From a virus, in IMG/VR virus record IMGVR_UViG_3300028490_000008, positions 1-62,248 of that record: a stretch of DNA of 62,248 nt. One strand, given 5' to 3'. How positions within the stretch are numbered: position 1 is the stretch's first letter; every line of letters starts with the position of its first letter. The translations under genes and the position numbers were made by a program. This document shows positions 32,389 to 43,100 of the stretch, one piece after another. The notes under the pieces were generated by a model that did not search any database, was not told the origin of the DNA, and saw nothing but the letters and a program-made list of their open reading frames with translations.

Positions 32389-32410
32389 GTTAAAATACAG
32401 GAGGTGTTAG

Positions 32411-32962
32411 ATGAAGAGAATGGTGCTTTTTTCTGGAGGCGTAGACTCAACAGCTCTGCTTTTACAAGAGCTTGAGAGTGGTAGTGATGTCCTGGTGGTT
32501 CATCTTATACTCAAGACAGAAACAAATAGATGGCAACTAGAGATGGTTGCTTGTGCAAGAGTGATAGCAGAACTACACGCACGAGGGTATGACTTTGAAT
32601 ATATGGATGTGACAGTAGATGCAACCGCAATGGGTGGAGGTAGAGACAGTTGGTATTATATCCAAACAGCAGCTAATATTGCCAGAAACAGAGAAGACAT
32701 TATTGCTGTAGCTGTAGGGTTTATAGATGACGAGGCAGAAGCTATAGCCTTCCCTCAAACCATAAACAACACCGAGCTTTTCAGAGGTTGCAAGGGGACA
32801 AGTTGTGCTGAACTTACATATCCTCTTGCAGGCAAAACAAAGAAAGAGCTTATCGCTAAAATGGGTAATCTCTTTGAATGCACGTTCTCTTGCAGGGTTC
32901 CCGTAGGCATAGAGCCATGTGGACAATGCAATACTTGCAAAGCCATTAAAGAAGCATTGTAG
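32411..32962 (+). CDS. queC: 7-cyano-7-deazaguanine synthase (QueC-like)
   Basis: A 183-residue PP-loop enzyme. The ATP-binding SGGVDS motif is at 8-13 and the zinc site C161-x8-C170-x2-C173-x2-C176 has the spacing I recall for bacterial QueC. QueC converts carboxy-deazaguanine to preQ0 using ATP and ammonia. Phages use preQ0 and derivatives to replace guanine in DNA and evade restriction. It is shorter than typical QueC (about 220-230). The other pathway genes (folE, queD, queE, a DNA transglycosylase) are not in this window, so they must lie elsewhere or come from the host. AGGAGGTG precedes the ATG. Confidence 0.85.
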   Translation: MKRMVLFSGGVDSTALLLQELESGSDVLVVHLILKTETNRWQLEMVACARVIAELHARGYDFEYMDVTVDATAMGGGRDSWYYIQTAANIARNREDIIAVAVGFIDDEAEAIAFPQTINNTELFRGCKGTSCAELTYPLAGKTKKELIAKMGNLFECTFSCRVPVGIEPCGQCNTCKAIKEAL

Positions 32963-32985
32963 CATGAAATCTTTTCTGCTATAAT
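32957..32985 (+). promoter_or_regulatory. Promoter for 33023
   Basis: TTGTAG (32957-32962), 17 bp, TGC-TATAAT (-10 at 32980-32985), 37 bp before the ATG at 33023. One of the clearest of the TGnTATAAT sites. Confidence 0.6.
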
Positions 32986-33022
32986 TGTATGAAACAAAAA
33001 CAAAAACACTAAAGGAACACAC

Positions 33023-34108
33023 ATGCCATACCTAGCACCAACAGCAAGCGTAAATAACTTGTTAGTAAACGAAGTATCAAATGACGCAACATTCACAGCA
33101 CCAGAGACAGGAATATACCTAGTTTCTTCTTTAAAGATAGAAAGTGGGAGCACAGATGGATCTGGCAACCTTACAATGGAAGCAACTGCAGGTGGAACAT
33201 CTGTCCCTACTATGGACGGAGTAGCTCCAACTACAACTGGTGATGTTCTACTTTCTAAGTATCACTTCACTAAAGATACAGAATATACAATCATGGGGTC
33301 TGGTTCAAGACTTACGTGTATGATTGCTCACTCTGCATATTTTACAGACAGAACAGATAAAGGTTCAGAGCTTACATTTGATGAAATGGATGAGAACTTT
33401 ACTCTTGGTGCGATTGCTCTTGATAAGATTGAGAAGGAAATGGGCACAGCTCTATTAAAGCAAGCTAAGCCAGATGTTGTTATCGACTTATTCAATGGTA
33501 TCAGTGAAGAGCAACTCACAGTATCTACAGGGCACGACCTTATGCTTGGTGTAGATGACAACGGTGCTATCGGTTGGGGTAGAATTGTATCTTCTGAAGG
33601 TGACTACAACTTCTCTGTCACTAGAGAAATCAGTATTGACCTAGAAGAGGACTTGGATGCAATGCATGGCCCTATCACTCTTCACCACGATGGAGAGACG
33701 GGATACTTCCTTAAGTGTAACAAGAAGTATAATGATGGATATGGAAACATTGCGTGGAGTGGCTCGGCTACTATCTCTAATGGGGATCTTATTGCGAGAC
33801 TAATGGAAGAGTTGACGCTTGCTGAAGTAAACAAGCTTAACTACTCAAGACCATACTCTGTATGTGTTGCTAGAGTTAACGACCATACGAAGTCAGGACT
33901 AGGACTGTGTGTTGTTAATAACCTAGACACTGGCGTACCAACACCGGTAGTATTTGAGGCAAGAGAGACATCGGCTTATTTCAATAGAGTGCTTACAACT
34001 CTTGCATACGAAGTTAATAGCTACAACTACCCTATTAAAAGATGGTGTGCTCTTGGTCTTGATGAGTATGAGAATATTACTTTTGACCCAACTTCTCCGG
34101 CAGCCTAA
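33023..34108 (+). CDS. Putative structural (tail or decoration) protein
   Basis: A 361-residue product. The N-terminal ~110 residues are beta-rich with ATFTAPETGIYLVSS, a C1q/fibre-head-like strand pattern. GSELTFDEMDENFTLGAIAL, around residue 115, is another variant of the L-T-x-[DE]-E-x-[DE]-x-NF fibre element. The remainder is unrecognised. AAAGGAAC precedes the ATG and the stop overlaps the glycosyltransferase start. Confidence 0.6.
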   Translation: MPYLAPTASVNNLLVNEVSNDATFTAPETGIYLVSSLKIESGSTDGSGNLTMEATAGGTSVPTMDGVAPTTTGDVLLSKYHFTKDTEYTIMGSGSRLTCMIAHSAYFTDRTDKGSELTFDEMDENFTLGAIALDKIEKEMGTALLKQAKPDVVIDLFNGISEEQLTVSTGHDLMLGVDDNGAIGWGRIVSSEGDYNFSVTREISIDLEEDLDAMHGPITLHHDGETGYFLKCNKKYNDGYGNIAWSGSATISNGDLIARLMEELTLAEVNKLNYSRPYSVCVARVNDHTKSGLGLCVVNNLDTGVPTPVVFEARETSAYFNRVLTTLAYEVNSYNYPIKRWCALGLDEYENITFDPTSPAA

Positions 34109-34740
34109 TGAGGCACGATAACCTCACTGCGGTTATCCCTCACTACAACACCCCAAAGTCCCTCCTTGCGAGGGCAATAAAATCCCTTGACAAATATGGA
34201 ATAAAGTATATCATCGTAGATGATGGCAGCGACGAAAAGCATAAGGCTGGACTACTGCAATACAAAGATAGAGTTATATTCCTGAAAGAGAATAAGGGAC
34301 AGGGGTATGCTAATTATGTGGGATTTTATGCCGTAGAGACAAAGTGGGCAATGAGAATGGACAGTGATGATTACCTCACGACAGATCCATCTTATGATGA
34401 TGAGGCAGTTGTGCATACACAAGCATCTATATACCCACAGCCAAAATCAGCAAACGAGTTGTTTGCGAAGCCATATGCTTATTTAGCCGGTGCTGTTGCA
34501 AGATCATCTGTGTATGTAAAAGTGTACTCTGACATAGTGTCGGTTAGGATGATGGAAGATATAGAAGCCATGGGTAACATGTTTGGTAACAATATGACAA
34601 TGAAGCACCATGACACTATATGGTATGCATACGAGAGTAAAAGAGAAGGTAGTGTGACAGGAAGTAGAACTCCAGGTGAATGCAGTGCTATCAAAAAGAA
34701 GATAATCAAGGCTCACGCTTTAAAATTCAAGACTAGGTAA
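34108..34740 (+). CDS. GT2-family glycosyltransferase
   Basis: A 210-residue GT-A fold transferase: VIPHYNTPKSLLARAI at the N-terminus, the nucleotide-sugar motif IIVDDGSDE (37-43), NKGQGYANYVGF and the metal-binding DSDD (85-88). It is short, lacking a clear acceptor domain. It would glycosylate phage DNA bases, a virion protein or host surface polysaccharide; its coupling (TAATG) to the structural gene upstream favours a virion target, but that is inference. Confidence 0.85.
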   Translation: MRHDNLTAVIPHYNTPKSLLARAIKSLDKYGIKYIIVDDGSDEKHKAGLLQYKDRVIFLKENKGQGYANYVGFYAVETKWAMRMDSDDYLTTDPSYDDEAVVHTQASIYPQPKSANELFAKPYAYLAGAVARSSVYVKVYSDIVSVRMMEDIEAMGNMFGNNMTMKHHDTIWYAYESKREGSVTGSRTPGECSAIKKKIIKAHALKFKTR

Positions 34741-34757
34741 ACGTATGCATATTATGG

Positions 34758-34763
34758 CATAAT
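34758..34763 (+). promoter_or_regulatory. Possible promoter for 34790
   Basis: TGG-CATAAT in an AT-rich gap, 27 bp upstream of the ATG. Confidence 0.4.
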
Positions 34764-34789
34764 TCGTAACTAGATATTAAGGAGACACA

Positions 34790-35389
34790 ATGGCAGGTGC
34801 GTTATGGAAAAAAGAGGTTGTAATAAGACAGAACTCAAGTATAGGGATTGTAGCAGCTCAGAACTGGACAAAGAATTGGCTTGCCTCTTTTCAAGACGAG
34901 CCTGACAATATAGACGGGAACGGAGAATATATAGACCACTTCTTCGGTGACTTGTTTGATGCTAGAACCGGGAACTTGTATCGTATCTTTTCTGATGCAG
35001 CAGGAATAAAGTACAGCATGACAGATGTGATCTTCGATGTGCTTATTACATCAAAGTTTGTTCCATGGGTTAAGGTGAGCGATAATCCAGACCTAGCAGT
35101 AGATAGTGATTTCCTTATCACTCGTGGTGGGGTTGCTGATGTTGTAGCAGACTTTATCAAGGAAGCCAAAGTGGTGAATGATGCAGGCATTATCGTGGGA
35201 AACAACTTGACTTTAGCTCACTCTCCTGTTGGTGGATTGATAGGTGGTAAGTGTAACATAAAGTTCGCTAGTGGTGTTCTTGAAGAGGTGGATTGTACAG
35301 TTAGTGGCAACGTGGCAACTGTTGTTCCTGATACTTCCGGGGAATACAATGGTCAGATATGTATGGTGAGTTACCTAATTAACATATAG
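34790..35389 (+). CDS. Hypothetical structural protein
   Basis: A 199-residue product with mixed alpha/beta character and no recognised motif. An AAGGAGAC ribosome site and its own promoter-like box precede it. The surroundings suggest a virion component. Confidence 0.65.
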   Translation: MAGALWKKEVVIRQNSSIGIVAAQNWTKNWLASFQDEPDNIDGNGEYIDHFFGDLFDARTGNLYRIFSDAAGIKYSMTDVIFDVLITSKFVPWVKVSDNPDLAVDSDFLITRGGVADVVADFIKEAKVVNDAGIIVGNNLTLAHSPVGGLIGGKCNIKFASGVLEEVDCTVSGNVATVVPDTSGEYNGQICMVSYLINI

Positions 35390-35411
35390 TGCTTTTCTTA
35401 CAACACTATGC

Positions 35412-35433
35412 TATAATGATATAAAAATTTATA
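35412..35433 (+). promoter_or_regulatory. Promoter with AT palindrome
   Basis: TGC-TATAAT (-10 at 35412-35417) followed 2 bp later by TATAAA-AA-TTTATA (35420-35433). It reads into 35446. Confidence 0.55.
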
Positions 35434-35445
35434 CGCAAGGGAACA

Positions 35446-36288
35446 GTGATGTTGAAATTGGCTATGGCAGGACTAGAATACGATAAAGAAGCCTTCTTAG
35501 GAGGGATGATTGCAAAGACAATAGGTAAAGGTCTTGCAAAGCATGGACCTACTAAGGGAATGAAAGCAAAAGGTATGGGGATGATGAATGCTCATGCCTC
35601 CAGAGTAAGTAAAGCAAATCCTATGGCTGCCAGACTTAAGAGTACCGGAGGAATGGGTATCAAGGGAACCATCGGTAATATGATGGCCAGAAACTCAACA
35701 GGCAAGATGGCTGCACGTGGTAGAGCCATGATGCAATCAAAAGCTAAATCCAACGTACAAGCAAGCAGAGTAAATAGACGTGTTACTAGAGCTACAAATG
35801 AAATGGCAGGGAAAAGCAGAACTGTATCAGGTGCTCCTGCAGGAAGTATGCAAGACAATATGGCTAGAGGTAAGATTAAGTGGTCTCCTAGTCAAACCAG
35901 TGCCGTTCAAGGTGCAAAAGGTAAGGTCACATCAACTCCTGTTAAAACTCCAACTCAACAAGCTACAATAATGAACCCTAGCAAGATGACTCCTGCCAAC
36001 AATGTTCCTAATCCTAACGTGCCGAATGTACCGAAAGGGACACCTTCAACTACACCTGCTCCTTCTGGGGTAGGAACGACTGCAAATACTACTGTTTCAA
36101 GTCCTGCGGCAGTACCTCCTAAAGTGCCGAAGAGTAAAGGCTTCCTCAAAGATGTACACAAGTCATATAAGCAGACAGGTATGTATAAAGACTTTGGTAA
36201 TAAGCCATTGTATGCTGCCGGTGGTGTATCTGCGTATGCTGCAGGTGGCGGTGGTGGTGGTGGTTCACCTGTAGTAGTTAACAACTAA
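35446..36288 (+). CDS. Basic low-complexity protein beginning MLKLAM
   Basis: A 280-residue product. The N-terminal half is rich in Lys, Met, Ala and Gly (MARNSTGKMAARGRAMMQ). The middle is a Pro/Thr/Val-rich linker (NVPNPNVPNVPKGTPSTTP), and the end is a hydrophobic AGGVSAYAAGGGGGGGSP tail. The start carries the K-L-A motif shared with 17153 and 44369. It is probably an internal or tape-like virion protein; no fold recognised. Confidence 0.65.
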   Translation: MMLKLAMAGLEYDKEAFLGGMIAKTIGKGLAKHGPTKGMKAKGMGMMNAHASRVSKANPMAARLKSTGGMGIKGTIGNMMARNSTGKMAARGRAMMQSKAKSNVQASRVNRRVTRATNEMAGKSRTVSGAPAGSMQDNMARGKIKWSPSQTSAVQGAKGKVTSTPVKTPTQQATIMNPSKMTPANNVPNPNVPNVPKGTPSTTPAPSGVGTTANTTVSSPAAVPPKVPKSKGFLKDVHKSYKQTGMYKDFGNKPLYAAGGVSAYAAGGGGGGGSPVVVNN

Positions 36289-36298
36289 GGAGACTGCA

Positions 36299-36745
36299 AT
36301 GCTAGATCCAGAAAAAGTAAAAGCGTATCTTAGAGACAGAAAAGAACTGAACTACTTGCTTAATGGCAAGGAGCAGTTTGATGATGACGAGATAGCTATG
36401 TTTGATGCTGACGTTAGAGAAGAGATTGTACTTACTATCCCATCACTTATTGCAAGAAAAGATAAGATGCCTGACCTGATTGTTCTACATGGTGTAATTG
36501 CTAAACTTATGGAGTCTGTAGCTCAACAAGAGAACAGGAACCAAATGACACTAGGCGATGACAACGTGGGGCAAATAGACTTCTCTAACAAGTCCGACAA
36601 GTATTTCTCTATTGCACAACAGTATCACAATAAGATGCTAATGCTTGCACAAAATATGGCAGCATCCTCTTTCTACCAAGATGCATGGGGTGAAGTCAGT
36701 ATGGGTTCAAGTGACTACGAATTCTATATTGGCGGATCTGAATGA
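36299..36745 (+). CDS. Helical hypothetical protein
   Basis: A 148-residue, acidic, largely helical product beginning MLDPEKVKAYLRDRKELNYL. Size and neighbourhood resemble head-tail connector or tail-assembly proteins, but nothing specific is recognised. AAGGAGAC precedes the ATG, and the stop overlaps the next start (ATGA). Confidence 0.65.
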   Translation: MLDPEKVKAYLRDRKELNYLLNGKEQFDDDEIAMFDADVREEIVLTIPSLIARKDKMPDLIVLHGVIAKLMESVAQQENRNQMTLGDDNVGQIDFSNKSDKYFSIAQQYHNKMLMLAQNMAASSFYQDAWGEVSMGSSDYEFYIGGSE

Positions 36746-37266
36746 GTCTAATAATACGAGAGAGTATTAATGTTGACCCTATCACAACAGAGAGACTTGA
36801 TACAATGGGCAATATACACAGATATAATTTCGGATGGTTGAAAACCCATACTATAGTAGGCGATAGTCCTGAGCCTGATGGAGTGACACTAAACTCAGCT
36901 CAGACAGGGATATCTGGAATGGAAAGAACATTCACAGAAGTAACAGCACAGTCAATACTTCCTCCCTCATTAGAAACACCAGAGGTAACAGCTTCAACCT
37001 CAATGAACGACGGTATATCTGTAGGCAGTTTTTATAAGTCAGGTGTTAAGTTTAGAGCAATGATTAGAAGTAGAGCTATTGGTACGTCAGAGATAATCGT
37101 TATGGGACAGCAGACATATGGAATACAAGAGCGTAAACATTACGCTGATGCAATGGGCAGGACTGACGATAGTAGTATGCCTAATCCAGAAACAGAAACA
37201 GCAGAGGGTGGAGTCACAATCTCTATCGCTAACGGTATTAAAACAACAACAGAAATCAAAGGATAA
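36742..37266 (+). CDS. Hypothetical protein
   Basis: A 174-residue, Thr/Ser-rich, beta-prone product. No recognised domain. Coupled to the previous gene by ATGA and followed after 2 bp by the large LamG-like gene. Confidence 0.65.
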   Translation: MSLIIRESINVDPITTERLDTMGNIHRYNFGWLKTHTIVGDSPEPDGVTLNSAQTGISGMERTFTEVTAQSILPPSLETPEVTASTSMNDGISVGSFYKSGVKFRAMIRSRAIGTSEIIVMGQQTYGIQERKHYADAMGRTDDSSMPNPETETAEGGVTISIANGIKTTTEIKG

Positions 37267-37268
37267 AC

Positions 37269-40091
37269 ATGTACTTTTCAGCAGGCGGAAACAAACAAGG
37301 TGAAGATGGCTATAAAGACTTTTTTGGAGACGGTAGTGAGAAGTTCTATTTTCCTATGCAAGGGTCTGGAAGTGAAATTCTGAACAGACAGAGAATTTAC
37401 ACAAACTACAACTATGATAGATACAATGTTGTTGATGGTAAGATGTGTTTAGAGTTTAGAGCTACGGACTCAAACAACAATTATGCATATACAAACAATA
37501 ACATACCAAGAAGCACGTGGGAAGCAACATCTATTACGGCAAGAGTTCGGATAGACGCTGCAAACGATGGGAGATGGGTCAATATATTTGGAATTGGGTA
37601 TTGGGACCTTAGAAATGGAAGCAGACAACCAGGACTATGGGTGTTCCCTGACGACAAGACAAAGCTCCACTGTAGGAATGATAGTGAAGACAAAGACAAT
37701 GATGGTGCAGACTCTGAGTCTGGTGCTATCCCTCATGAGGAGTGGTTTGATCTAACTGTATCTATAGAGCCTTTGCGTATGAGGGTATGGGTTGGCAGAG
37801 ACAAAATTATAGACTATGTTCCACTGAAGCCTTTCAGAAAGTACGATAGACAACTAATCCTTGGGGCAGGGTACTCTTATGGAGGAGTGTCTATGTTTGA
37901 TATCAGGATATTCAATAGAGGGATGACTCAGAAAGATGTGGATTTTATAGATAGAAAATTCAAGAAAGACTTTCTCCCTTTTGAAGCAGATAGCAGATAT
38001 GAAACTCTTGAGGATAATAGAACTCTTAGAGCCTACCCTTTCAAAGATAGTATACAAGATATGATTACAGGAGAGAATATAAATGCTGTAGGTGGGACCA
38101 ATCAGGCTCAACTGTACAGTGGACAACTTCATGTAGGTCACGATCAGTTCCAGATAGAAAACCTTCCTGTGGATGAAGACACAGAGGCGATCACTCTTAG
38201 TGGGATGCTTTACCCTACTGCATCTGGCATGATGTTTGGAATGTACAGCCACTCTATATATCAATACAATAGTGGGTTCGGTTTCAATACAGGAGCAAGT
38301 GACTGTTATGGTATTCCCTTGACTATTGTTCAACACCGATGGAGTCATATCTCCATAACATTCAAGAAGGGTAAGTACGGGGATATCTTCGTAAATGGAA
38401 TACGACAAACACTACAGCACTTCGCCACAGTCCCTGATGCTGTAGACCCTCAGTTGGTAGATAGAATAGCTTTCAGTGGATGGCTAGGTGATGCCAGCTA
38501 TAGATATGCAGGATGGTATAAGAAGCTAAAGGTTATCAAGGGAGAACTCACAGATGCAGAGGCTATGCTTTTGGCTACCGAAGAATGGCCTACTGACAGA
38601 TCTATAGACGGCTTCCCTAAAGGAGGAGGCTTGTTTGTTCATTGCGAAGATGAGCCAGAAGAAGCATGTATTGCAATGGCTACGAGAGTAGGAGCCACAT
38701 CCTTTAGACCAGAACATTTGATTGCTCCAGTGAAAGTCACACCATATTCAGCAGAAAAAGGCAAGCGTAGATTATGGGAGCGTATGGAGGCACTGAAGAA
38801 TGAAGCACAAGATGGTGCATTAAGATACAGTCTGGATATAGACAACCTTCCTTCTTCTCAGAAGGAAATGTATAATGGGGAGACAGCTCTAATTATGTCA
38901 GAGGCTAATGTAATAGATACTGGCGTTGAACAGGTAGATTTTAAGTCTGTACACATGAGAGCATATTATGATGGAGTGTCTATTGTAGGTGTTGGAAATA
39001 CCGTAAACAACCGGTTACATATCAGAACCAGAGGTGAGTCTATGTATATCCAATGGAGAGAGGGTGCAGGTGGAGTATGGAACTACTCATCTTATGCAAT
39101 ACCTACGGAACTGCTAAATACATGGGTAGATTTCATTGTGTCTGTAAACGCAAGAGGTATACAGTTTGACAGGGTTACGGCGAATGGAAAGAACCTGCCT
39201 CATTCACTAGAGACTGATAGCGATGGAACACTGAGTTCTAAGACTTTTGCAGGCACTGCCAAGATTGGTGCTTCTTTGTATAACAGCGAAGTAATATACA
39301 GTGATGGAAGATTGTCTAAGCTAGATATCTACTCATCGTATTTAGGGCAAAAGAATATAGACAATATTATTGCAGGCAAGACATACAATGATGGTCTCAA
39401 GAAGTATAGTAAAGAAGAGACAATTATCGAAAGAGTTGGACAAGACTTGTATGGTATATACAAAGGGGCTACAGTAATGGGAATGGATCATGAGAATGAT
39501 GATTTCTGGTTCCACAAGTCTATACCTGGGGTAATAGAAACGAGTCACATCTTTGTTGGTATACAGAAGCCTCGGTTTGAGGGGTTCATAAAGAGAGAAG
39601 TTGGATCTTCTTTTGGAGAGAACTCATACTACGCTAGAGCTACAAGCAATGATATTTTGGGCAGTTTTATGGATAGACTATCTCATCCTTACTGGCACGG
39701 AATATACAAGACGGTTGGAGGACTTCCTGTATCCGCAAAGGTCAGAGTTGTTGTGCATATGCTATGCGTGGACTCACTTGACCAAGCACAAAATGACAGA
39801 TTTATAGTTGAAGCAGGAAGCAAACAACTTAGAATATCACCATCCACAACGATGATAAATCAAGTGGCATCATTAGATGCACTGATTGCTGTTCAGCCAA
39901 CCATCATAAAGATGGAGGGAGTATGGCAGCATAGTGGACTAGGTGAGACCATGGCTAGTTTCATGTTTGATGTAGACACAAATGCTTCAGGGCAGGTATA
40001 CGTGCGTGTAAGAGGGTATACAAATCAGTCATACAACGATGAGTCTTTTGGGCTTGTTGCTGCTGATTTCTATGAGCTACCTCAAGAGTAA
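37269..40091 (+). CDS. Large LamG/ConA-like tail protein
   Basis: A 940-residue protein with at least three jelly-roll-like repeats. Typical strands include SITARVRIDAANDGRWVNIFGIG, HRWSHISITFKKGKYGDIFVNGIR and TWVDFIVSVNARGIQFDRVTANGK; the W-x-H/D-x-I-[ST]-[FV] plus x-[IV]-x-V-N-G pattern is the LamG/ConA signature. Linkers contain DLRNGS and AYPFKDS turns. It likely forms a carbohydrate-binding or structural tail fibre. The ATG follows AAAGGATAA. It is directly followed by the RNA polymerase gene. Confidence 0.65.
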   Translation: MYFSAGGNKQGEDGYKDFFGDGSEKFYFPMQGSGSEILNRQRIYTNYNYDRYNVVDGKMCLEFRATDSNNNYAYTNNNIPRSTWEATSITARVRIDAANDGRWVNIFGIGYWDLRNGSRQPGLWVFPDDKTKLHCRNDSEDKDNDGADSESGAIPHEEWFDLTVSIEPLRMRVWVGRDKIIDYVPLKPFRKYDRQLILGAGYSYGGVSMFDIRIFNRGMTQKDVDFIDRKFKKDFLPFEADSRYETLEDNRTLRAYPFKDSIQDMITGENINAVGGTNQAQLYSGQLHVGHDQFQIENLPVDEDTEAITLSGMLYPTASGMMFGMYSHSIYQYNSGFGFNTGASDCYGIPLTIVQHRWSHISITFKKGKYGDIFVNGIRQTLQHFATVPDAVDPQLVDRIAFSGWLGDASYRYAGWYKKLKVIKGELTDAEAMLLATEEWPTDRSIDGFPKGGGLFVHCEDEPEEACIAMATRVGATSFRPEHLIAPVKVTPYSAEKGKRRLWERMEALKNEAQDGALRYSLDIDNLPSSQKEMYNGETALIMSEANVIDTGVEQVDFKSVHMRAYYDGVSIVGVGNTVNNRLHIRTRGESMYIQWREGAGGVWNYSSYAIPTELLNTWVDFIVSVNARGIQFDRVTANGKNLPHSLETDSDGTLSSKTFAGTAKIGASLYNSEVIYSDGRLSKLDIYSSYLGQKNIDNIIAGKTYNDGLKKYSKEETIIERVGQDLYGIYKGATVMGMDHENDDFWFHKSIPGVIETSHIFVGIQKPRFEGFIKREVGSSFGENSYYARATSNDILGSFMDRLSHPYWHGIYKTVGGLPVSAKVRVVVHMLCVDSLDQAQNDRFIVEAGSKQLRISPSTTMINQVASLDALIAVQPTIIKMEGVWQHSGLGETMASFMFDVDTNASGQVYVRVRGYTNQSYNDESFGLVAADFYELPQE

Positions 40092-40102
40092 TATTAAGAC
40101 GG

Positions 40103-40108
40103 TATAAT
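40103..40108 (+). promoter_or_regulatory. Promoter for the RNA polymerase gene
   Basis: CGG-TATAAT (40103-40108), 23 bp before the ATG at 40132 in a 40-bp gap. No -35 seen. Confidence 0.45.
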
Positions 40109-40131
40109 GCAGAATACAAACAGGAGTAGAT

Positions 40132-43100
40132 ATGACAAGTTTAAATAGAGACCACAACGAGCTTAACTCAGCGATGAGAACAGAAGTTACAAAAGCTTTT
40201 GAGGGCAAGAAAGTTGAAGGTAAATACAAGTCTCTATTGTATTCCAATGTGACACCACAAAAAACAGACGAGTCTTTTAGAAAGTTGACATCGACTATTA
40301 ATAGTGGTGGAACAATGGCACAAAAATACAAGGCTGACATAACAATCCTAGACAACGAAACAGGAAAGGTTGTAGACCATAAAAAAGGTGTACATATTGG
40401 AGACGTACCTCTATATACCAAGAAAGGTGGTTTCGTAATTGATGGGAACACATATAACCTTCCTAACCAAATCAGACTTAAGCCAGGGGCGTACACTCTC
40501 AATAAAGCCAATGGTGATGTAGAGACCATGATGAACGTGAAGAATGGTACAGGAATGAAGCTAGTGTCTCCACAGGATAAGGATGATGTAAAGCTACAGA
40601 TTGGATCACGTCAATTTAACCCGTTGGATGTCGCTAAGATACTTGGTGCATCAGACAAAGAGATTGATGGGACGATAGGTAAGGATGTGGCTACCCATTT
40701 GCGAAAGAAGTCGAATGTTGAAGGTACAGCTCTGAAGCTTTCTCAGACTCTTGGTCTTACTGGTCCAGACATAACTCCTCCCCATAAAGAAATCATGGTT
40801 GGTCTTACTGACTACTTTAAAAAGACAGAGCTAGACCCTAGTGTAACAGAACATACACTCGGCAAGGCAACCACAACTGTAGATAAAAACACAATGTTGT
40901 TGAGTATCAAGCGAAACGTGGGAGTTAAGCGTGGCACAGAAGAAGAAGATGACAAAGAAAATCTCATGTTCAAACAAATCATCACTCCAGAGAAGCTACT
41001 TGTAGAAGGCGTAGCGAGGGACATTCGTAAGCCTGAAGCTAGAATGAAAGGGTTACTAAACAACCCGTTTCAAAAGGTTACTGTTGGTGAGATAATGAAA
41101 GAGCCTACACTCAAACATGCAGCCAAGACTTTCTTAACCACAAGTGCAATATCAAGAATGCCTGAAGAGTACAATCCATTGCAGACACTACAAGGTGGTA
41201 GCGATATTACTCCTATGGGTGAGGGTGGAATTACATCTACCGAAATGATTACTCCGTCTGTGCGTTCCTTGCATTTATCTCAGCTTGGGTTTATTGATCC
41301 TATTAAGTCACCAGAAGGTGCAAATACAGGTGTAACACTCAGCACAACACATGGAGCATTCGTTGATAGTAAAGGAAATGCTTCTTTGCGTGTAAAGAAC
41401 CTTAAGACAGGAAAGTCAGAGGTTAAAACTGTAGGCGAACTATGGAAGAAGAAGATAGCATTCCCAGACCCTAAAAAGAATGGTGAGGTAGGAATACGTC
41501 AGGGCTCAGATATGACGGTGGGTAACATCAAGCATGCTGACTATCAGATAGTTGACTCAGAGGACATCTACGGGCCAGCAATGAACGCTCTTGGCATAAT
41601 AAGCTCAAACGACCCAACAAGAAACCTAATGGCGTCCAAGCATGTGTTACAAGCCTTACCCTTAGTGGATGCTGATGCTAACCCTGTAAGTCTGAAGGGT
41701 AAAGATGGACAAAGTCTATTGAAGAGACTTGCCAATTCGCATTTACCTACATCTAAGTTTGATGGTAAAGTGAGTAGAGTAGATACAAGAGCCGGGAAAA
41801 TACACTATACTGACACGTCTGGCAAAGAGCATATGGAAGATTATGCCGTAGACCCAATGCAACTGAACACTAAGACATTCATAAGTCATAAGCCTATAGT
41901 GAAGGCAGGGGATAAGATATCAAAAGGACAAGCCCTCGCTGACTCTAACTTCTCAAAAAATGGAGAGCTTGCAATAGGCAAGAACCTTAGAACTGCATGG
42001 ATGATGTATCCAGGTACACGTAATGATGCGTTTGTTGTATCCGAGAGTGCAGCGAAGAAGCTTACATCCGTCCATTCATCTAAGTTTGATATAGATGGCA
42101 CAAAAGGTACAATCCTAGACAAAAAGAAGTTTGCTGCAATGTTCCCTGAAGTTGTAAAGAAGTTGGATCTATCTAAGTATGGTGACAATGGGGTTATGCT
42201 GAAGGGACAGTCTGTAGTCAAAGATGAACCTATCGTATTAGGCATGAAAAAGATGGACCCGTCAGAAGTTAGATTTGCAAACGACAAAGTGAAGAAACTG
42301 TTGTACGGAGGAATGGCACCAGTGATGCAGAAGTGGAAGGGTGACAATACAGGTGTTGTTACAAGTGTGTCAACCAAAGGCTCGCAGCATAGAGTCATCG
42401 CTGAATACAAAGCACCTCTTATCAAGGGTGACAAGATAGCAGGGCGTAGTGGGAATAAAGGTATTATATCAGCCGTAATTCCAGACAATGATATGCCTAG
42501 AGACGAGAAGGGAAATCCTATCGATGTAATACTCGGTGGTGCAGGTGTAAACTCAAGACAAAACCCAGCTCAGATTATCGAGGCTTCTTTGAGTGAGACG
42601 GCGAAAAAGACAGGAAAGCCGTATGTCCTTCCTCACTATACTCATAATGATCTTAGGAATTTTGCGAACGATGAAGCTAAGAAGAATGGGGTGAAGCTAT
42701 ATCACAAGGTATACGACCCATTAAGAAAGGTTACGCTGAAGCAACCTGTGTTTGTAGCAGACTATAACATCATGAAACTGTTCAAGCAAGGGGAAGGGAC
42801 ATACTCTGCAATAGGGCATGGACCAGTAGATGCTCTTAACCAACCTAAAAAGGGTGGGAAAGAGTCTGCAGCTTCTGTATCCAATATGGAAATAAATGCA
42901 CTTCTTGCACATGATGCACGAGATTTTCTTAGAGAAGTAGGGACAGTAAAGTCTCAGCGAAACCAAAAGTGGTTCTCTGCTTTTGAAGCCGGTGGTATTC
43001 CTCCTGCACCAGAGAGAAAGTCTGCGAGAGACAATTTCCATGGTCTTCTTAATCAGATGAATATACAAGTCAGAGAAGACGGAAACAGAAGACATATCTT

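Noticed and set aside
41886-42488. 200-codon minus-strand frame inside the RNA polymerase gene
   Set aside because: The plus strand encodes conserved polymerase motifs here (GDKIAGRSGNKG), so the opposite frame is a by-product.
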